From contig MGUK01000098.1 in assembly GCA_001799995.1 (NCBI GenBank), forward strand, positions 1 to 64,000: 64,000 nt of DNA, read 5' to 3'. The translations under genes and the position numbers were made by a program. Shown here piece after piece: positions 39,925 to 48,695 of the stretch (positions are counted from its first letter, which is position 1; each line of letters opens with the position of its first letter). The notes under the pieces are model-generated. The model was not told the origin of the DNA and made no database searches. It worked only from the letters and a program-made list of their open reading frames with translations. The DNA is from Elusimicrobia bacterium GWF2_62_30 (lineage in GTDB: Bacteria > Elusimicrobiota > Elusimicrobia > Elusimicrobiales > UBA9959).

Positions 39925-42234
39925 ATGCTTAAGAACAAATACGGTCATTTTTCCGACGGCGGCGCTTCCTACACGGTCACCGACTGGCGCACCCCCAGGC
40001 CCTGGATAAACGTCATCTCCAACGGCCAGTGGGGCGTTACTATTTCCCAGGCGGGCGGCGGCTACTCCTGGCTGGAGCACTCCATGCTCAACCGCATCAC
40101 CCGCTGGCAGCAGGACACCGTGGGCGATCATTGCGGCAAGTTCCTGCTGCTGCGCGACAACGACACCGGCGAGTCCTGGTCCGTCACCCCGCAGCCGCTC
40201 AAACCCGCTTTCGAAAAATACAGCTGCGTGCACGGCATGGGCTATACCGTCTTCAACACGCAGGCCAACGGCATAGAAGCCGAGTGGACTATCTTCGTGC
40301 CGCAGGAGATGAAGTGCGAGGTCTGGACTTTAAAACTGAAGAACGTCTCCGGCAGGAAGCGCAATATCTCCGTAGTAAGCTACCTGGAGCTGCTGCTGGG
40401 CGTTTTCCCCGACTGGCACCGGGAATTCCACAACCTTTTCGTCAAGACGAAGTTCGACAAAAAGACCAATTCGATCCTGGCCGACTCCAACCTGTGGACC
40501 GCGCCGCTGCCCGGCGACGCCGGCTGGAACAAGGGCTGGCCCTTCACCGCCGTCTTCGCCGCCAGCGCCGAGCCCTCGTCGTACACCTGCGACAAGGAGG
40601 AGATCTTCGGCGCTTACAATTCCTGGCACGACGCGCGCTTTCTTAAAGAAGGCGGCGCCCTGTCCGGCCGGACCGGCATGGGCTTCGAACCCATAGTCTC
40701 CATGAAGTTCGACCTGGAGCTAGCCGACGGTGAAACCAAAGACATAAACTTCATGCTGGGCGCGCTCAGGCATGAAACCTTCGCCAAGGATTACCCGGCC
40801 TACATCAAGGCGCTTAAGAAACCGCAGGCGCTGCTGAAAGCGACAAAAGACCATTGGTTGGAACTGTGCAGCAGGTTCATCGTGAAAACGCCGGAACCCG
40901 CCGTGGACGCCCTGATAAATTACTGGCTTAAGTACCAGACCATCTCCTGCCGCCTGCTGGGCCGGACCGCCTATTACCAGTGCGGCGGGGCCTTCGGCTT
41001 CCGCGACCAGCTGCAGGACAGCCAGCTCTGGCTGGCGCTGGACCCCGCCAAGACCAAGGCCCAGATAAAAGAGCATGCCACCCACCAGAAGAAAGACGGT
41101 ACCGTGCAGCATTGGTGGCATCCCATCTCCGAAGAGGGCCGGTTCACCGATATTTCCGACGACCTGCTCTGGCTGCCTTTCGTGACGGCGGGCTATATAA
41201 GCGAAACCGACGATTTCGGCATACTCACGGAAAAAGCCGCTTATTACGACGGCGGTTCCGGCACCGTTTACGAGCATTGCGTGGCCTCCATAGAGCGCGT
41301 GCTCAAGCGCCTGAGCCCGCGCGGCCTTACGCTGATGGGCGAGGGGGACTGGAACGACGGGCTTAACGGCGTGGGCGTAAAGTGGAAAGGCGAATCCATC
41401 TGGCTGGCCCAGTTCTTTGTCGTCGTGCTTAATTCTTTCAGCGGGCTCTGCGCCAGGCAGGACAAGAACGACAAGCGGGCCGCGCGCTACGCGCTGGCGG
41501 CGCAGAAGCTCAAGACTGCCCTGCTGAAGCACGCTTTCAAGGACGGCCGCTTCATGCTGGCCACCAAGGACAACGGCGAGGTGCTGGGCGTGGAAGCCTG
41601 CAAGCAGGGCAAGTTCCACCTTAACCCGCAGACCTGGGCGGTGATCAGCGGCGTGGTGGAAGGCGAACAGGCAAAAAAGCTGATGGCTATAACCGAGGAT
41701 CGGCTTTACCGGGATTACGGCGTGCTGCTGTTCACCCCGGCCTACTCGGTGGTGGACAAGAACATAGGCTACCTCACCCGCTACGCCCCCGGCATCCGCG
41801 AGAACGGCGGCGTTTACACCCACGCGGCCACCTGGGCCATCTGGGCGCAGGCCCTGGCCGGCAATACCGAAAAGGTTTACGAGACCGTGGCGCGGCTGTG
41901 CCCGCCGCTGCTGTCGATGAAGGACGCGGATAAATACAAGGGCGAGCCTTACGTTACCCCCGGCAATATAGAGGGCCCCGAATCCATCCACGAGGGCAAA
42001 GGCGCGTGGACCTGGTACAGCGGCTCGTCGGCCTGGCTGTTCAAGTGCATCACCGAGCGGCTGCTGGGCGTGCGCGTGGAACACGGCAAGCTGGTGGTGG
42101 ACCCCAAGCTGCCGGCGCATTGGGACGGCTTCACCATGGAACGGCTGGTGCGCGGCAAGCGTACCCGCATAACCGTGAGCAAACCCGCCGGCGCCGTGAC
42201 CGAAGATTATCAGATCAGAACGGAGACCCTGTGA
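39925..42234 (+). CDS. GH94 beta-glucoside phosphorylase
   Basis: The product has 769 residues. GH94 marks are GHFSDGGASYTVTDWRTPRPW at the N-terminus, CGGAFGFRDQLQDSQLWL in the middle, and the catalytic acid D478 in EGDWNDGLNG. The enzyme cleaves a beta-glucoside with phosphate, saving one ATP per sugar. The length fits the cellobiose/chitobiose phosphorylase group and is well short of the roughly 1100-residue beta-1,2-oligoglucan phosphorylases, so linkage specificity is open. It is cytoplasmic, with no signal peptide, and its stop overlaps the next start (GTGA). Confidence 0.88.
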   Translation: MLKNKYGHFSDGGASYTVTDWRTPRPWINVISNGQWGVTISQAGGGYSWLEHSMLNRITRWQQDTVGDHCGKFLLLRDNDTGESWSVTPQPLKPAFEKYSCVHGMGYTVFNTQANGIEAEWTIFVPQEMKCEVWTLKLKNVSGRKRNISVVSYLELLLGVFPDWHREFHNLFVKTKFDKKTNSILADSNLWTAPLPGDAGWNKGWPFTAVFAASAEPSSYTCDKEEIFGAYNSWHDARFLKEGGALSGRTGMGFEPIVSMKFDLELADGETKDINFMLGALRHETFAKDYPAYIKALKKPQALLKATKDHWLELCSRFIVKTPEPAVDALINYWLKYQTISCRLLGRTAYYQCGGAFGFRDQLQDSQLWLALDPAKTKAQIKEHATHQKKDGTVQHWWHPISEEGRFTDISDDLLWLPFVTAGYISETDDFGILTEKAAYYDGGSGTVYEHCVASIERVLKRLSPRGLTLMGEGDWNDGLNGVGVKWKGESIWLAQFFVVVLNSFSGLCARQDKNDKRAARYALAAQKLKTALLKHAFKDGRFMLATKDNGEVLGVEACKQGKFHLNPQTWAVISGVVEGEQAKKLMAITEDRLYRDYGVLLFTPAYSVVDKNIGYLTRYAPGIRENGGVYTHAATWAIWAQALAGNTEKVYETVARLCPPLLSMKDADKYKGEPYVTPGNIEGPESIHEGKGAWTWYSGSSAWLFKCITERLLGVRVEHGKLVVDPKLPAHWDGFTMERLVRGKRTRITVSKPAGAVTEDYQIRTETL

Positions 42235-44603
42235 AACCTTTGACTATTCCCGAAATGCGCGGCGGCAACTTCATCCTGAACGGCAAGCCGACTTTCATCT
42301 ACTCCGGCGAGTTCCACTACTTCCGGTGCGACCCCAGGGACTGGGCCGACCGGCTGGCCAAGGCCAAAGCCGCCGGCCTTAACGCCGTGGCTTCCTATAT
42401 CCCCTGGCGCTGGCACGAGGTTAAAGAGGGAGCTTTCGACTTTACCGGGCGCACGCACCCGCGCAGGAACCTGCTGGAATTCATGCGCCTGGTGGAAGCG
42501 AGCGGCCTTTACTTCATCCCCCGCATAGGCCCCGTGTCCAACGGCGAGATGATGAACGAAGGCCTGCCCGACTGGCTGAACGAAAAGTACCCGGAGGTCT
42601 TCCTGGCCGCCAACGAGGGAAAAACCATACACCACCAGGCTCCGCCGGCTTATAACAGCCCCAGGTTCCTGGCCAAGGTGCAGGCCTGGTACCAGAAGCT
42701 GGTGCCCCTGCTCACCGCCGCCCAGTACCCCGCCGGCAATATCCCGTTCTTCCAGCTCTGCAACGAGATAGGCATGATCAACTGGCTGGGCAAGATAGGC
42801 GACTACGCGCCCTATTCCGACCGGATGTACCGCGACTTCCTTAAGAAAAGGTACGCGGGCATAGGCAAACTGAACGCGGCGTACAGAACTTCCTACAAAG
42901 ACTTCCAGGCGATAAAGCAGCCGTCCAATATGCTGGAGGAGGGGAATCTCCGCTGCCTGCTGGACTGGGGGGACTACTACAAAGAATACTACGCCGTCTA
43001 CTTCGCAAAACTCCATGCCATGGCCAGGAAGCTGGGCGTACGCACGGCCGTGCTGGCCAATATTCCGCAGTTCTACGACTACGACCTGCGCGGCCGCGGC
43101 ATTTACTCGCCCACCACCACCATAAAGTTCGGCAAGTTCGCCGAGAAAGTGCCCGGGGTTATCTTCGGGGGCGCCTACCAGATGCGCCGCCTGGACTACG
43201 AGAACTTCCACGACATAGCCATCACCACCGCCGTGGTCAGGAGCATAACGCCCGAGGGCTCGCCCGTGGTCTGCGCGGAGCTCCAGACCGGCATCCTGAG
43301 CGACAAGCCGCGGCTTTACCCCGCCGACGTGGAGCTCAACCTTAAAACCACCTTCATGAGCGGCGTTAACGGCCTTAACTGCTACATGTTCGCCGGCGGC
43401 ACCAACGAGGGCAACGTGGGCCAGTTCGGCCTTTACCACGAGTGGCAGGCCCCGGTGGCTTCCGACGGGCGGCTGCGCAGCCATTATAAAAGCCTGAAGG
43501 GTTTCGGCGACTTCGCCAACGGCATAGGCGCCGGCGTGGCGGCCATGCCGCCCGCGGCCGACCTGGACCTGGGCTTCTACGGCGACTATTACAATACCGA
43601 ATACCTCGACGGCCCCATGGCCGACAAGATGTTCGCCATACGCAACGAATTCTTCTTCGACGGGCTGGCCCGCCAGGCGTACCTGGCCGGTTACCAGACC
43701 GGCCTGACCGACATCCAGAAGACCCCGGCCATCAAGGCCCCGGCGCTGGCTATGTTCTCCTCAAGATTTATGGACGCGGCTTCGCAGAAGAAGTTGTTTG
43801 GCTACGTGGAGAAGGGTGGCAAGCTGCTGTTCTGCGGCGAGACCCTGCTTATGGACAAGGGTTGGAAGCCGTGCCCCGTCTTCCTGGACTCGCTCGGCCT
43901 GACGGCTGAAAAAGCCTGTAAGGTCCGCACCATAGACTTCCTGGGCCGCGAGACCTACCTGCACAACCAGGACATCAACACCTTCGGCGGCCTGCGGCCC
44001 GACGACAAAGTAATAGCCGTTTACAAGAACAAGCCTTGCGGCATTGTGCGCAAGGTGGGCAAAGGCACGCTCTGCCTGCTGGGCTTCCACTTCTCCGACA
44101 AGTTCGACTACTTCAAACCGGCCTTCGACGAGGTCTGCCGCGAGCTGGGCGTGAAGAAGAGCGTGAGCACCGGCGGCTACGACCTGATTACCATGCTGCG
44201 CCGGGACAAGGAGTCCGGCTTCCTGCTGCTGGCCAACTTCCACGACGACATGATGCCGGGCGCGGTCACCGCGGACTTTAACGGGGACAAAATAGAGTTC
44301 CCGCTGCTGATGCGCAACCGCTCCGCCGTTATAGTGCCGCTGCATTACAAGTTAAAGACCGGCGCCACTATCCGCTACGCCACCTGCGAGATAACCTCCA
44401 TAGCGTACACGGACCGCGGCCTGGAGCTGGCCTACAATACGGCTTCGGCCGAAACGGACCTGATCGACTTCTCCGGCCTGACCGTCTCCTCCGTTACGGC
44501 GGCGGGGGGCAAGGTTACCGCGAGCGCGCGGGACAAGGGCGTAACGCTTAAACTGCGCCACAAGCCCGGCTGCACCGGCGGAAAAGTGACTCTCTACTAC
44601 TGA
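42231..44603 (+). CDS. GH35-like beta-galactosidase family glycosidase
   Basis: The product has 790 residues with a GTG start overlapping the GH94 stop; longer frames upstream run inside that gene. The N-terminal TIM barrel has FIYSGEFHYFRCDPRDWADRL and WRWHEVKEGAFDF. The likely acid/base is E179 in CNEIG and the nucleophile E350 in VCAELQ. C-terminal domains (residues about 480-790) are beta-rich and resemble beta-galactosidase trimerisation and jelly-roll parts. No signal peptide, so it acts on imported oligosaccharides. Activity on beta-galactosides or beta-glucosides cannot be told apart. Confidence 0.8.
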   Translation: MKPLTIPEMRGGNFILNGKPTFIYSGEFHYFRCDPRDWADRLAKAKAAGLNAVASYIPWRWHEVKEGAFDFTGRTHPRRNLLEFMRLVEASGLYFIPRIGPVSNGEMMNEGLPDWLNEKYPEVFLAANEGKTIHHQAPPAYNSPRFLAKVQAWYQKLVPLLTAAQYPAGNIPFFQLCNEIGMINWLGKIGDYAPYSDRMYRDFLKKRYAGIGKLNAAYRTSYKDFQAIKQPSNMLEEGNLRCLLDWGDYYKEYYAVYFAKLHAMARKLGVRTAVLANIPQFYDYDLRGRGIYSPTTTIKFGKFAEKVPGVIFGGAYQMRRLDYENFHDIAITTAVVRSITPEGSPVVCAELQTGILSDKPRLYPADVELNLKTTFMSGVNGLNCYMFAGGTNEGNVGQFGLYHEWQAPVASDGRLRSHYKSLKGFGDFANGIGAGVAAMPPAADLDLGFYGDYYNTEYLDGPMADKMFAIRNEFFFDGLARQAYLAGYQTGLTDIQKTPAIKAPALAMFSSRFMDAASQKKLFGYVEKGGKLLFCGETLLMDKGWKPCPVFLDSLGLTAEKACKVRTIDFLGRETYLHNQDINTFGGLRPDDKVIAVYKNKPCGIVRKVGKGTLCLLGFHFSDKFDYFKPAFDEVCRELGVKKSVSTGGYDLITMLRRDKESGFLLLANFHDDMMPGAVTADFNGDKIEFPLLMRNRSAVIVPLHYKLKTGATIRYATCEITSIAYTDRGLELAYNTASAETDLIDFSGLTVSSVTAAGGKVTASARDKGVTLKLRHKPGCTGGKVTLYY

Positions 44604-44613
44604 GGATTAACCT

Positions 44614-45654
44614 ATGGCTGAAGTAGAACTTAGCAATATCTCCAAGACCTTTGAGGGCGCCCCGCGCCCGGTGCTGACCGATATCTCGTTCACGGTAAAG
44701 GACACGGAGTTCGTCTCGCTCCTGGGCCCTTCCGGCTGCGGCAAAACCACCCTGCTGCGGATAATAGCGGGCCTGGAGGACCAGACCTCCGGCAAAGTCG
44801 CCATAGGCGCGCTCGATATGAACCGCGTAGCCCCGCGCGACCGGGACATGGCTTTCGTGTTCCAGAACTACGCGCTGTACCCGCATTTCTCGGTGGAAGA
44901 TAATATCTCGCTGGGGCTCAGGCTCAGGAAAGTGGATAAAGCCGAGATAACCGCCCGCGTTAAAACCACCACCGAGATGCTCGGTCTTGAGGCGCTGCTG
45001 GAGCGCAAGCCGCGCGCCCTTAGCGGCGGGCAGCGGCAGCGGGTGGCGCTGGCCCGCGCGCTGGTGCGCAACCCCAAGGTGTTCCTGCTCGACGAGCCGC
45101 TCAGCAACCTGGACGCCAAGCTGCGCGACAAGACCCGCGGCGAGCTGAGGCTGCTTTTTAAGAAAGTCAACGGTACGGTCATCTATGTCACGCACGACCA
45201 GATAGAAGCCATGACCATGTCGGATAAGATAGTGATCCTGCAGGAGGGGAAGATACAGCAGGTGGGCACGCCCAGCGAGATCTACGAGAAACCCGCCAAT
45301 ATCTTCGTGGCCACCTTCATAGGCATGCCGCAGATGAACATCCTGCAAAAGAAGGAAATGACCGCGATGGGTTATGCGCTGAGCGGGCCGGAAGCGGGCC
45401 TGTCAGACCTTACCTGCGGTATCCGCCCCGAAGACCTGGAAGTGTCCGCAGCGCCGCGGGAAGGCTGGCTGGAGGCCGCCGTGGACCTCTGCGAGCCTAC
45501 CGGCGCGCTCACCACGCTTACCCTTTCGGCCGGAGGCACGGCGCTGCGCTGCTCAACCACGCTGAAATGGCCCCTGGCGCAGACCCGCGCCTGGTTCACT
45601 TTCAAACGCGAACACATGCATTTTTTCAGCACCGCCGAAGGAACGCGGCTATAA
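44614..45654 (+). CDS. sugar ABC transporter ATPase (MsmK/UgpC type)
   Basis: The product has 346 residues. Walker A is GPSGCGKTT, the signature is LSGGQRQRVALARAL, Walker B VFLLDEPLSNLD, and the switch His lies in YVTHDQ. The C-terminal TOBE part (residues about 240-346) is short, as in multi-sugar ATPases. It energises the fused permease and the second permease in this operon and may serve others. Confidence 0.92.
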   Translation: MAEVELSNISKTFEGAPRPVLTDISFTVKDTEFVSLLGPSGCGKTTLLRIIAGLEDQTSGKVAIGALDMNRVAPRDRDMAFVFQNYALYPHFSVEDNISLGLRLRKVDKAEITARVKTTTEMLGLEALLERKPRALSGGQRQRVALARALVRNPKVFLLDEPLSNLDAKLRDKTRGELRLLFKKVNGTVIYVTHDQIEAMTMSDKIVILQEGKIQQVGTPSEIYEKPANIFVATFIGMPQMNILQKKEMTAMGYALSGPEAGLSDLTCGIRPEDLEVSAAPREGWLEAAVDLCEPTGALTTLTLSAGGTALRCSTTLKWPLAQTRAWFTFKREHMHFFSTAEGTRL

Positions 45655-45668
45655 ACACCGGCAGCAGG

Positions 45669-45720
45669 GCGCTTTTTTGACCAGGCACGCACCTGGCCGG
45701 GGCCATTTTGTAAAAAGCGC
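45669..45720. repeat. long inverted repeat after the sugar operon
   Basis: GCGCTTTTT at 45669-45677 pairs with AAAAAGCGC at 45712-45720. An inner hairpin CCAGG/CCTGG lies at 45681-45696. T-tracts inside the stem on the plus strand allow a terminator role for the sugar operon. Confidence 0.55.
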
Positions 45721-45726
45721 TTGTTT

Positions 45727-45790
45727 CCAAGCCGACACGCCTTTGTCGGGTTGGCCTGCTAGGCTATAGGCGGGGCAAGGAGGACTTATG
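45727..45790 (+). promoter_or_regulatory. dyad-promoter module, copy 7 (102-aa unknown)
   Basis: CCAAGCCGACA and TGTCGGGTTGG (45727-45737/45744-45754, one mismatch) surround CGCCTT, the same loop as copy 5. TAGGCT is at 45760-45765. GCAAGGAGGAC precedes the ATG at 45788. All distances match copies 1 and 5. Confidence 0.7.
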
Positions 45791-46096
45791 GAAACCGTGG
45801 AAAAACCGATGGCCGCGCCGCTGCCGTTCCCGCTGCGGCCGCTGAAGGTGGACGGCGGGTTCGTGGACGAATACCTGATCCCGCCGGACATGAAGGGGGA
45901 GGTGCTGCGCAAGCTCTATCCCTTCGTGCCGGTGCCTTCCATGAGCGCGCTGATGCTGGACGTCCACGAGGAGAAGCGCTTCCGCGTGTGCGAGTTCCGC
46001 GTGCTGCGGGGGTATGGCATGAACTGGCTGGTAAGCCCGTATTTCCCCACCAGCGGGGGCACGGTAATAGACTGGGAGGAGGTGGATGAAAAATAA
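45788..46096 (+). CDS. hypothetical protein (102 aa) driven by the dyad module
   Basis: The protein is acidic, with a Pro-rich start (AAPLPFPLRPLKVDGGF). YLIPPDMKGEVLRKLYPFVP and a beta-rich end (WLVSPYFPTSGGTVIDWEEV) suggest a compact single domain. There is no signal peptide. The family is not recognised. Because it shares its promoter with ssb and addAB, a role in DNA transactions is worth testing. Confidence 0.7.
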   Translation: METVEKPMAAPLPFPLRPLKVDGGFVDEYLIPPDMKGEVLRKLYPFVPVPSMSALMLDVHEEKRFRVCEFRVLRGYGMNWLVSPYFPTSGGTVIDWEEVDEK

Positions 46097-46113
46097 GTCT
46101 AAATGCCATTTGT

Positions 46114-46119
46114 TATAAT
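46114..46119 (+). promoter_or_regulatory. -10 element of the YgjP-type gene
   Basis: A perfect TATAAT 23 nt before the assigned ATG; no good -35 is seen at normal spacing. Confidence 0.5.
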
Positions 46120-46142
46120 TTACGCATGGTAAGCGAAGAATT

Positions 46143-46649
46143 ATGCGGCCGGGCGGGGTTCCAGTGACCGTAAGCGGCGTCTGCCGCGACGTCAGGCTGT
46201 TCCTGCGCCAGCTGGCCGGCGACCTGCCGGAGATCTTTCCGCAGCCGCGCGTTTACCGGCCGCGCAGGCGGGCGCGCGCGCGGCGGGCGCCGGTGTGCGC
46301 CGCCGAAAGGGAGCGGGCGCGGGAGATAATAAACGCAAGGGTAAAGCACTGGGCCGGCACGCTGGAGCTGGACTATAACCGCGTGTTCATAAAGGACCAG
46401 CGCACCATGTGGGGCAGCTGCTCGGTTAAAAAAAACCTCAATTTCAACCTGCGGCTGGCCTCGGTGCCGCCGGAAGCGCTGGACTACGTGGTGATCCACG
46501 AGCTCTGCCACCTGCGCGAGATGAACCATTCCAAAAGGTTCTGGGCGCATGTGGGCGCGGCCTGCCCGGATTACGCGGTACACCGCCGCTGGCTGCGCAA
46601 GAACTGCGCCGCCATTTACACCAGCTCCGCGCCGGTACCGGCGCAATAA
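46143..46649 (+). CDS. YgjP-type (DUF45) metallopeptidase
   Basis: The product has 168 residues. The zinc motif is HELCHLREMNHSKRFW, preceded by MWGSCSVKKNLNFNLRL, as in the YgjP/SprT-like M48-related family. The Arg-rich region at residues 38-50 could bind nucleic acid. A GTG at 46164 is an alternative start; neither has a clear ribosome binding site. The cellular substrate is unknown. Confidence 0.82.
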   Translation: MRPGGVPVTVSGVCRDVRLFLRQLAGDLPEIFPQPRVYRPRRRARARRAPVCAAERERAREIINARVKHWAGTLELDYNRVFIKDQRTMWGSCSVKKNLNFNLRLASVPPEALDYVVIHELCHLREMNHSKRFWAHVGAACPDYAVHRRWLRKNCAAIYTSSAPVPAQ

Positions 46650-46653
46650 ACTA

Positions 46654-47505
46654 TTATTTTGAAGGGGGAACTTCCGGGGCGCCGCCCGCGGGCGGTATGG
46701 CCGCGGGATTGCCCGTGGGGAACTGCTGCGCGCCGGGCGTGTTGCCGGGCTGCGTACCGGGCGGGAGCACGGCGTCCGTCTCCGGGGGCGGCGGCTTCTG
46801 CCCGGTGTAGAGCGGCATGGTGAAGATGAACTTGGAGCCTTTGCCCAGCTCGCTGGTAACCCACATATTGCCGCCCTGTATTTCCACCATGGACCTGGCC
46901 AGGGACAGGCCCAGGCCGGTGCCTTCCGAGCGTTTTTCCGGAGAGCCCACCTGCACGAAATAGCCGAACACCTTGGCGACGTCATCGGGCGCAATGCCGC
47001 AGCCGGTGTCCTTTACCGAGACCACCACGAAGCCCTCGTGCTTGCCGGCGCCGGTCTCCACTATCACTTCTATCAGGCCGCCGGTAGGTGTGAACTTTAT
47101 GGCGTTGGAGATCAGGTTGATCAGCGACTGCCCGGTCCTGCGCTGGTCCACGAAGACCGTGGGGCATTTGTCCGGGGCGGTGATCTTCACGTTGAGCTTG
47201 GCGTGCTCCACCCAGGAGAGCATGTCCTCCACGGTTTCGCGCACGAGTTTTATCGGGTCGGTTTCCACGGGGGCGGTGCTCAGGCGGCCGGTCTGGATCT
47301 TGGAAAGCTCCATGATATCGTTGATGAGCAGGTTGAGCTTGGTGGTGTTGCGCATCGCTATCGAAAGGATGTGGCGGTCCTCGTCGGTAAGCCTGGTGCC
47401 GCTCTTATCGAGAAAGATCTCCAGGGCGAAGCGGATGGCGGCCAGCGGGGCGCGCAGCTCGTGCGTCAGGTAGCCCGACGTCATCTGGTCTTTCGTCATC
47501 TTCAT
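46654..47505 (-). CDS. orphan cytoplasmic sensor histidine kinase
   Basis: The product has 283 residues. The H box is THELRAPLAAIRF near residue 15, followed by the N box LINLISNAIKFTPTGG, G1 VKDTGCGI and G2 EGTGLGLSLA. No sensor or membrane domain precedes the H box, and a GGAGAA ribosome binding site supports this start, so the kinase is not obviously truncated. The last 45 residues are a Pro/Gly-rich tail. No response regulator gene adjoins it. It lies downstream of the asparaginase gene on the same strand. Confidence 0.85.
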   Translation of the reverse strand: MKMTKDQMTSGYLTHELRAPLAAIRFALEIFLDKSGTRLTDEDRHILSIAMRNTTKLNLLINDIMELSKIQTGRLSTAPVETDPIKLVRETVEDMLSWVEHAKLNVKITAPDKCPTVFVDQRRTGQSLINLISNAIKFTPTGGLIEVIVETGAGKHEGFVVVSVKDTGCGIAPDDVAKVFGYFVQVGSPEKRSEGTGLGLSLARSMVEIQGGNMWVTSELGKGSKFIFTMPLYTGQKPPPPETDAVLPPGTQPGNTPGAQQFPTGNPAAIPPAGGAPEVPPSK

Positions 47506-47529
47506 CCGCTGTTCTCCGTTGCGCCGCGC

Positions 47530-48582
47530 CTAGTAGCTGAGGAAAATTTCCTGTATCTCCGCCGGGTTGCGCGTCTTCGTCAGGGCCAGCATCAGCAGCA
47601 CGCGCGCTTTCTGCGGCGTAAGGTTGTCGGCCGTTATGAAGCCGTTCAGATCGTCGGCCTCCTCGCCGTTGCGGGTGATGAGGCCATTGCCGGCGCGCGA
47701 GGCGCGCACCACGGCCGTGCCGGCCGCCGAGGCCTTCTTCAGCACGGGCAGGACTTCTTCGTAAATGCTGCCGTTGCCCACGCCGGCGTAAATTATCCCG
47801 TCCGCCTTCGCCGCTACCAGGCTTTCCGCCGCCGCCGGGCTTACGCCCGCGTAGCCGTAAAGTATCTCCACGCGGGGCAGCGTGGTGGCCGCCAGAACGT
47901 CGAACGCGGTCTGCGCGGTGTGCACGCGCACGGTGGCTTTGTAATAGACAGGCTTGCCGCCCTGTACGTAGCCCAGCAGGCCCGTATCTCCGGAGCGGAA
48001 GGTGTCGGGGGTGGAGGTGTTGGTCTTGGTGACCTCGCGGGCGCCGTTTATCTGGTCGTTAAGGCAGACCAGCACGCCCCTGTTCTCGGAGGCGCGTTCC
48101 GCGGCCACGGCCACGGCGTTGTAGAGGTTCATTGCGCCGTCGGCGCTCAGGGCGGTGGACGGGCGCATGGCGCCGGTGAGCACCACGGTGTTGGAACTCT
48201 TCACCGTCAGGTTCAGGAAATAGGCGGTCTCTTCCATGGTGTCGGTGCCATGCGTGACCACCACGCCGTCCGCCTCGCCCGAGGAGAAGGCCTTGTTTAT
48301 CCTGGCGGCCAGCTTCAGCCAGATGGCGGGCGTCATGTTCTTGCTGTCCACCTGCGCCAGTTGCTCGCCGGCGACGAGGGCCAGTTCTTTTATCTGCGGC
48401 ACGGCGGCCAGCAGGCTTTCCACGGGCAGCACCGCGGCCTTGTAGCCGGCGGTCTGCGTGGCGGTCGTCCCGGTGCCGGCTATGGTGCCGCCGGTAGCGA
48501 GTATAAGGACTTTGGGCAACCCGGCCTGCGCCGGGAGGCAGCTTATAAAAACAAAGAGGACCGCTAGGGCGTAGTTCTTCAT
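47530..48582 (-). CDS. ansB: periplasmic type II L-asparaginase
   Basis: The product has 350 residues with a signal peptide (ALAVLFVFISCLPAQA). The two catalytic Thr regions are LATGGTIAGTGTT near residue 30 and VVTHGTDTMEETAYFL near 107-122, with GAMRPSTALSADGAMN following. It hydrolyses asparagine, and in some enzymes glutamine, outside the cytoplasm, supplying aspartate and ammonia. It fits the amino-acid emphasis nearby (P5C dehydrogenase). Confidence 0.92.
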   Translation of the reverse strand: MKNYALAVLFVFISCLPAQAGLPKVLILATGGTIAGTGTTATQTAGYKAAVLPVESLLAAVPQIKELALVAGEQLAQVDSKNMTPAIWLKLAARINKAFSSGEADGVVVTHGTDTMEETAYFLNLTVKSSNTVVLTGAMRPSTALSADGAMNLYNAVAVAAERASENRGVLVCLNDQINGAREVTKTNTSTPDTFRSGDTGLLGYVQGGKPVYYKATVRVHTAQTAFDVLAATTLPRVEILYGYAGVSPAAAESLVAAKADGIIYAGVGNGSIYEEVLPVLKKASAAGTAVVRASRAGNGLITRNGEEADDLNGFITADNLTPQKARVLLMLALTKTRNPAEIQEIFLSY

Positions 48583-48695
48583 GAAACCTGCCTTCTTGCT
48601 ACCGCTTGTTAGGTTTAACCCGCCACTATTTTAGTATTTTTTGCGTATACAGCGGGCGCCGGGGGTAATTTTGTATATTTTATGCGGGTAAATAA

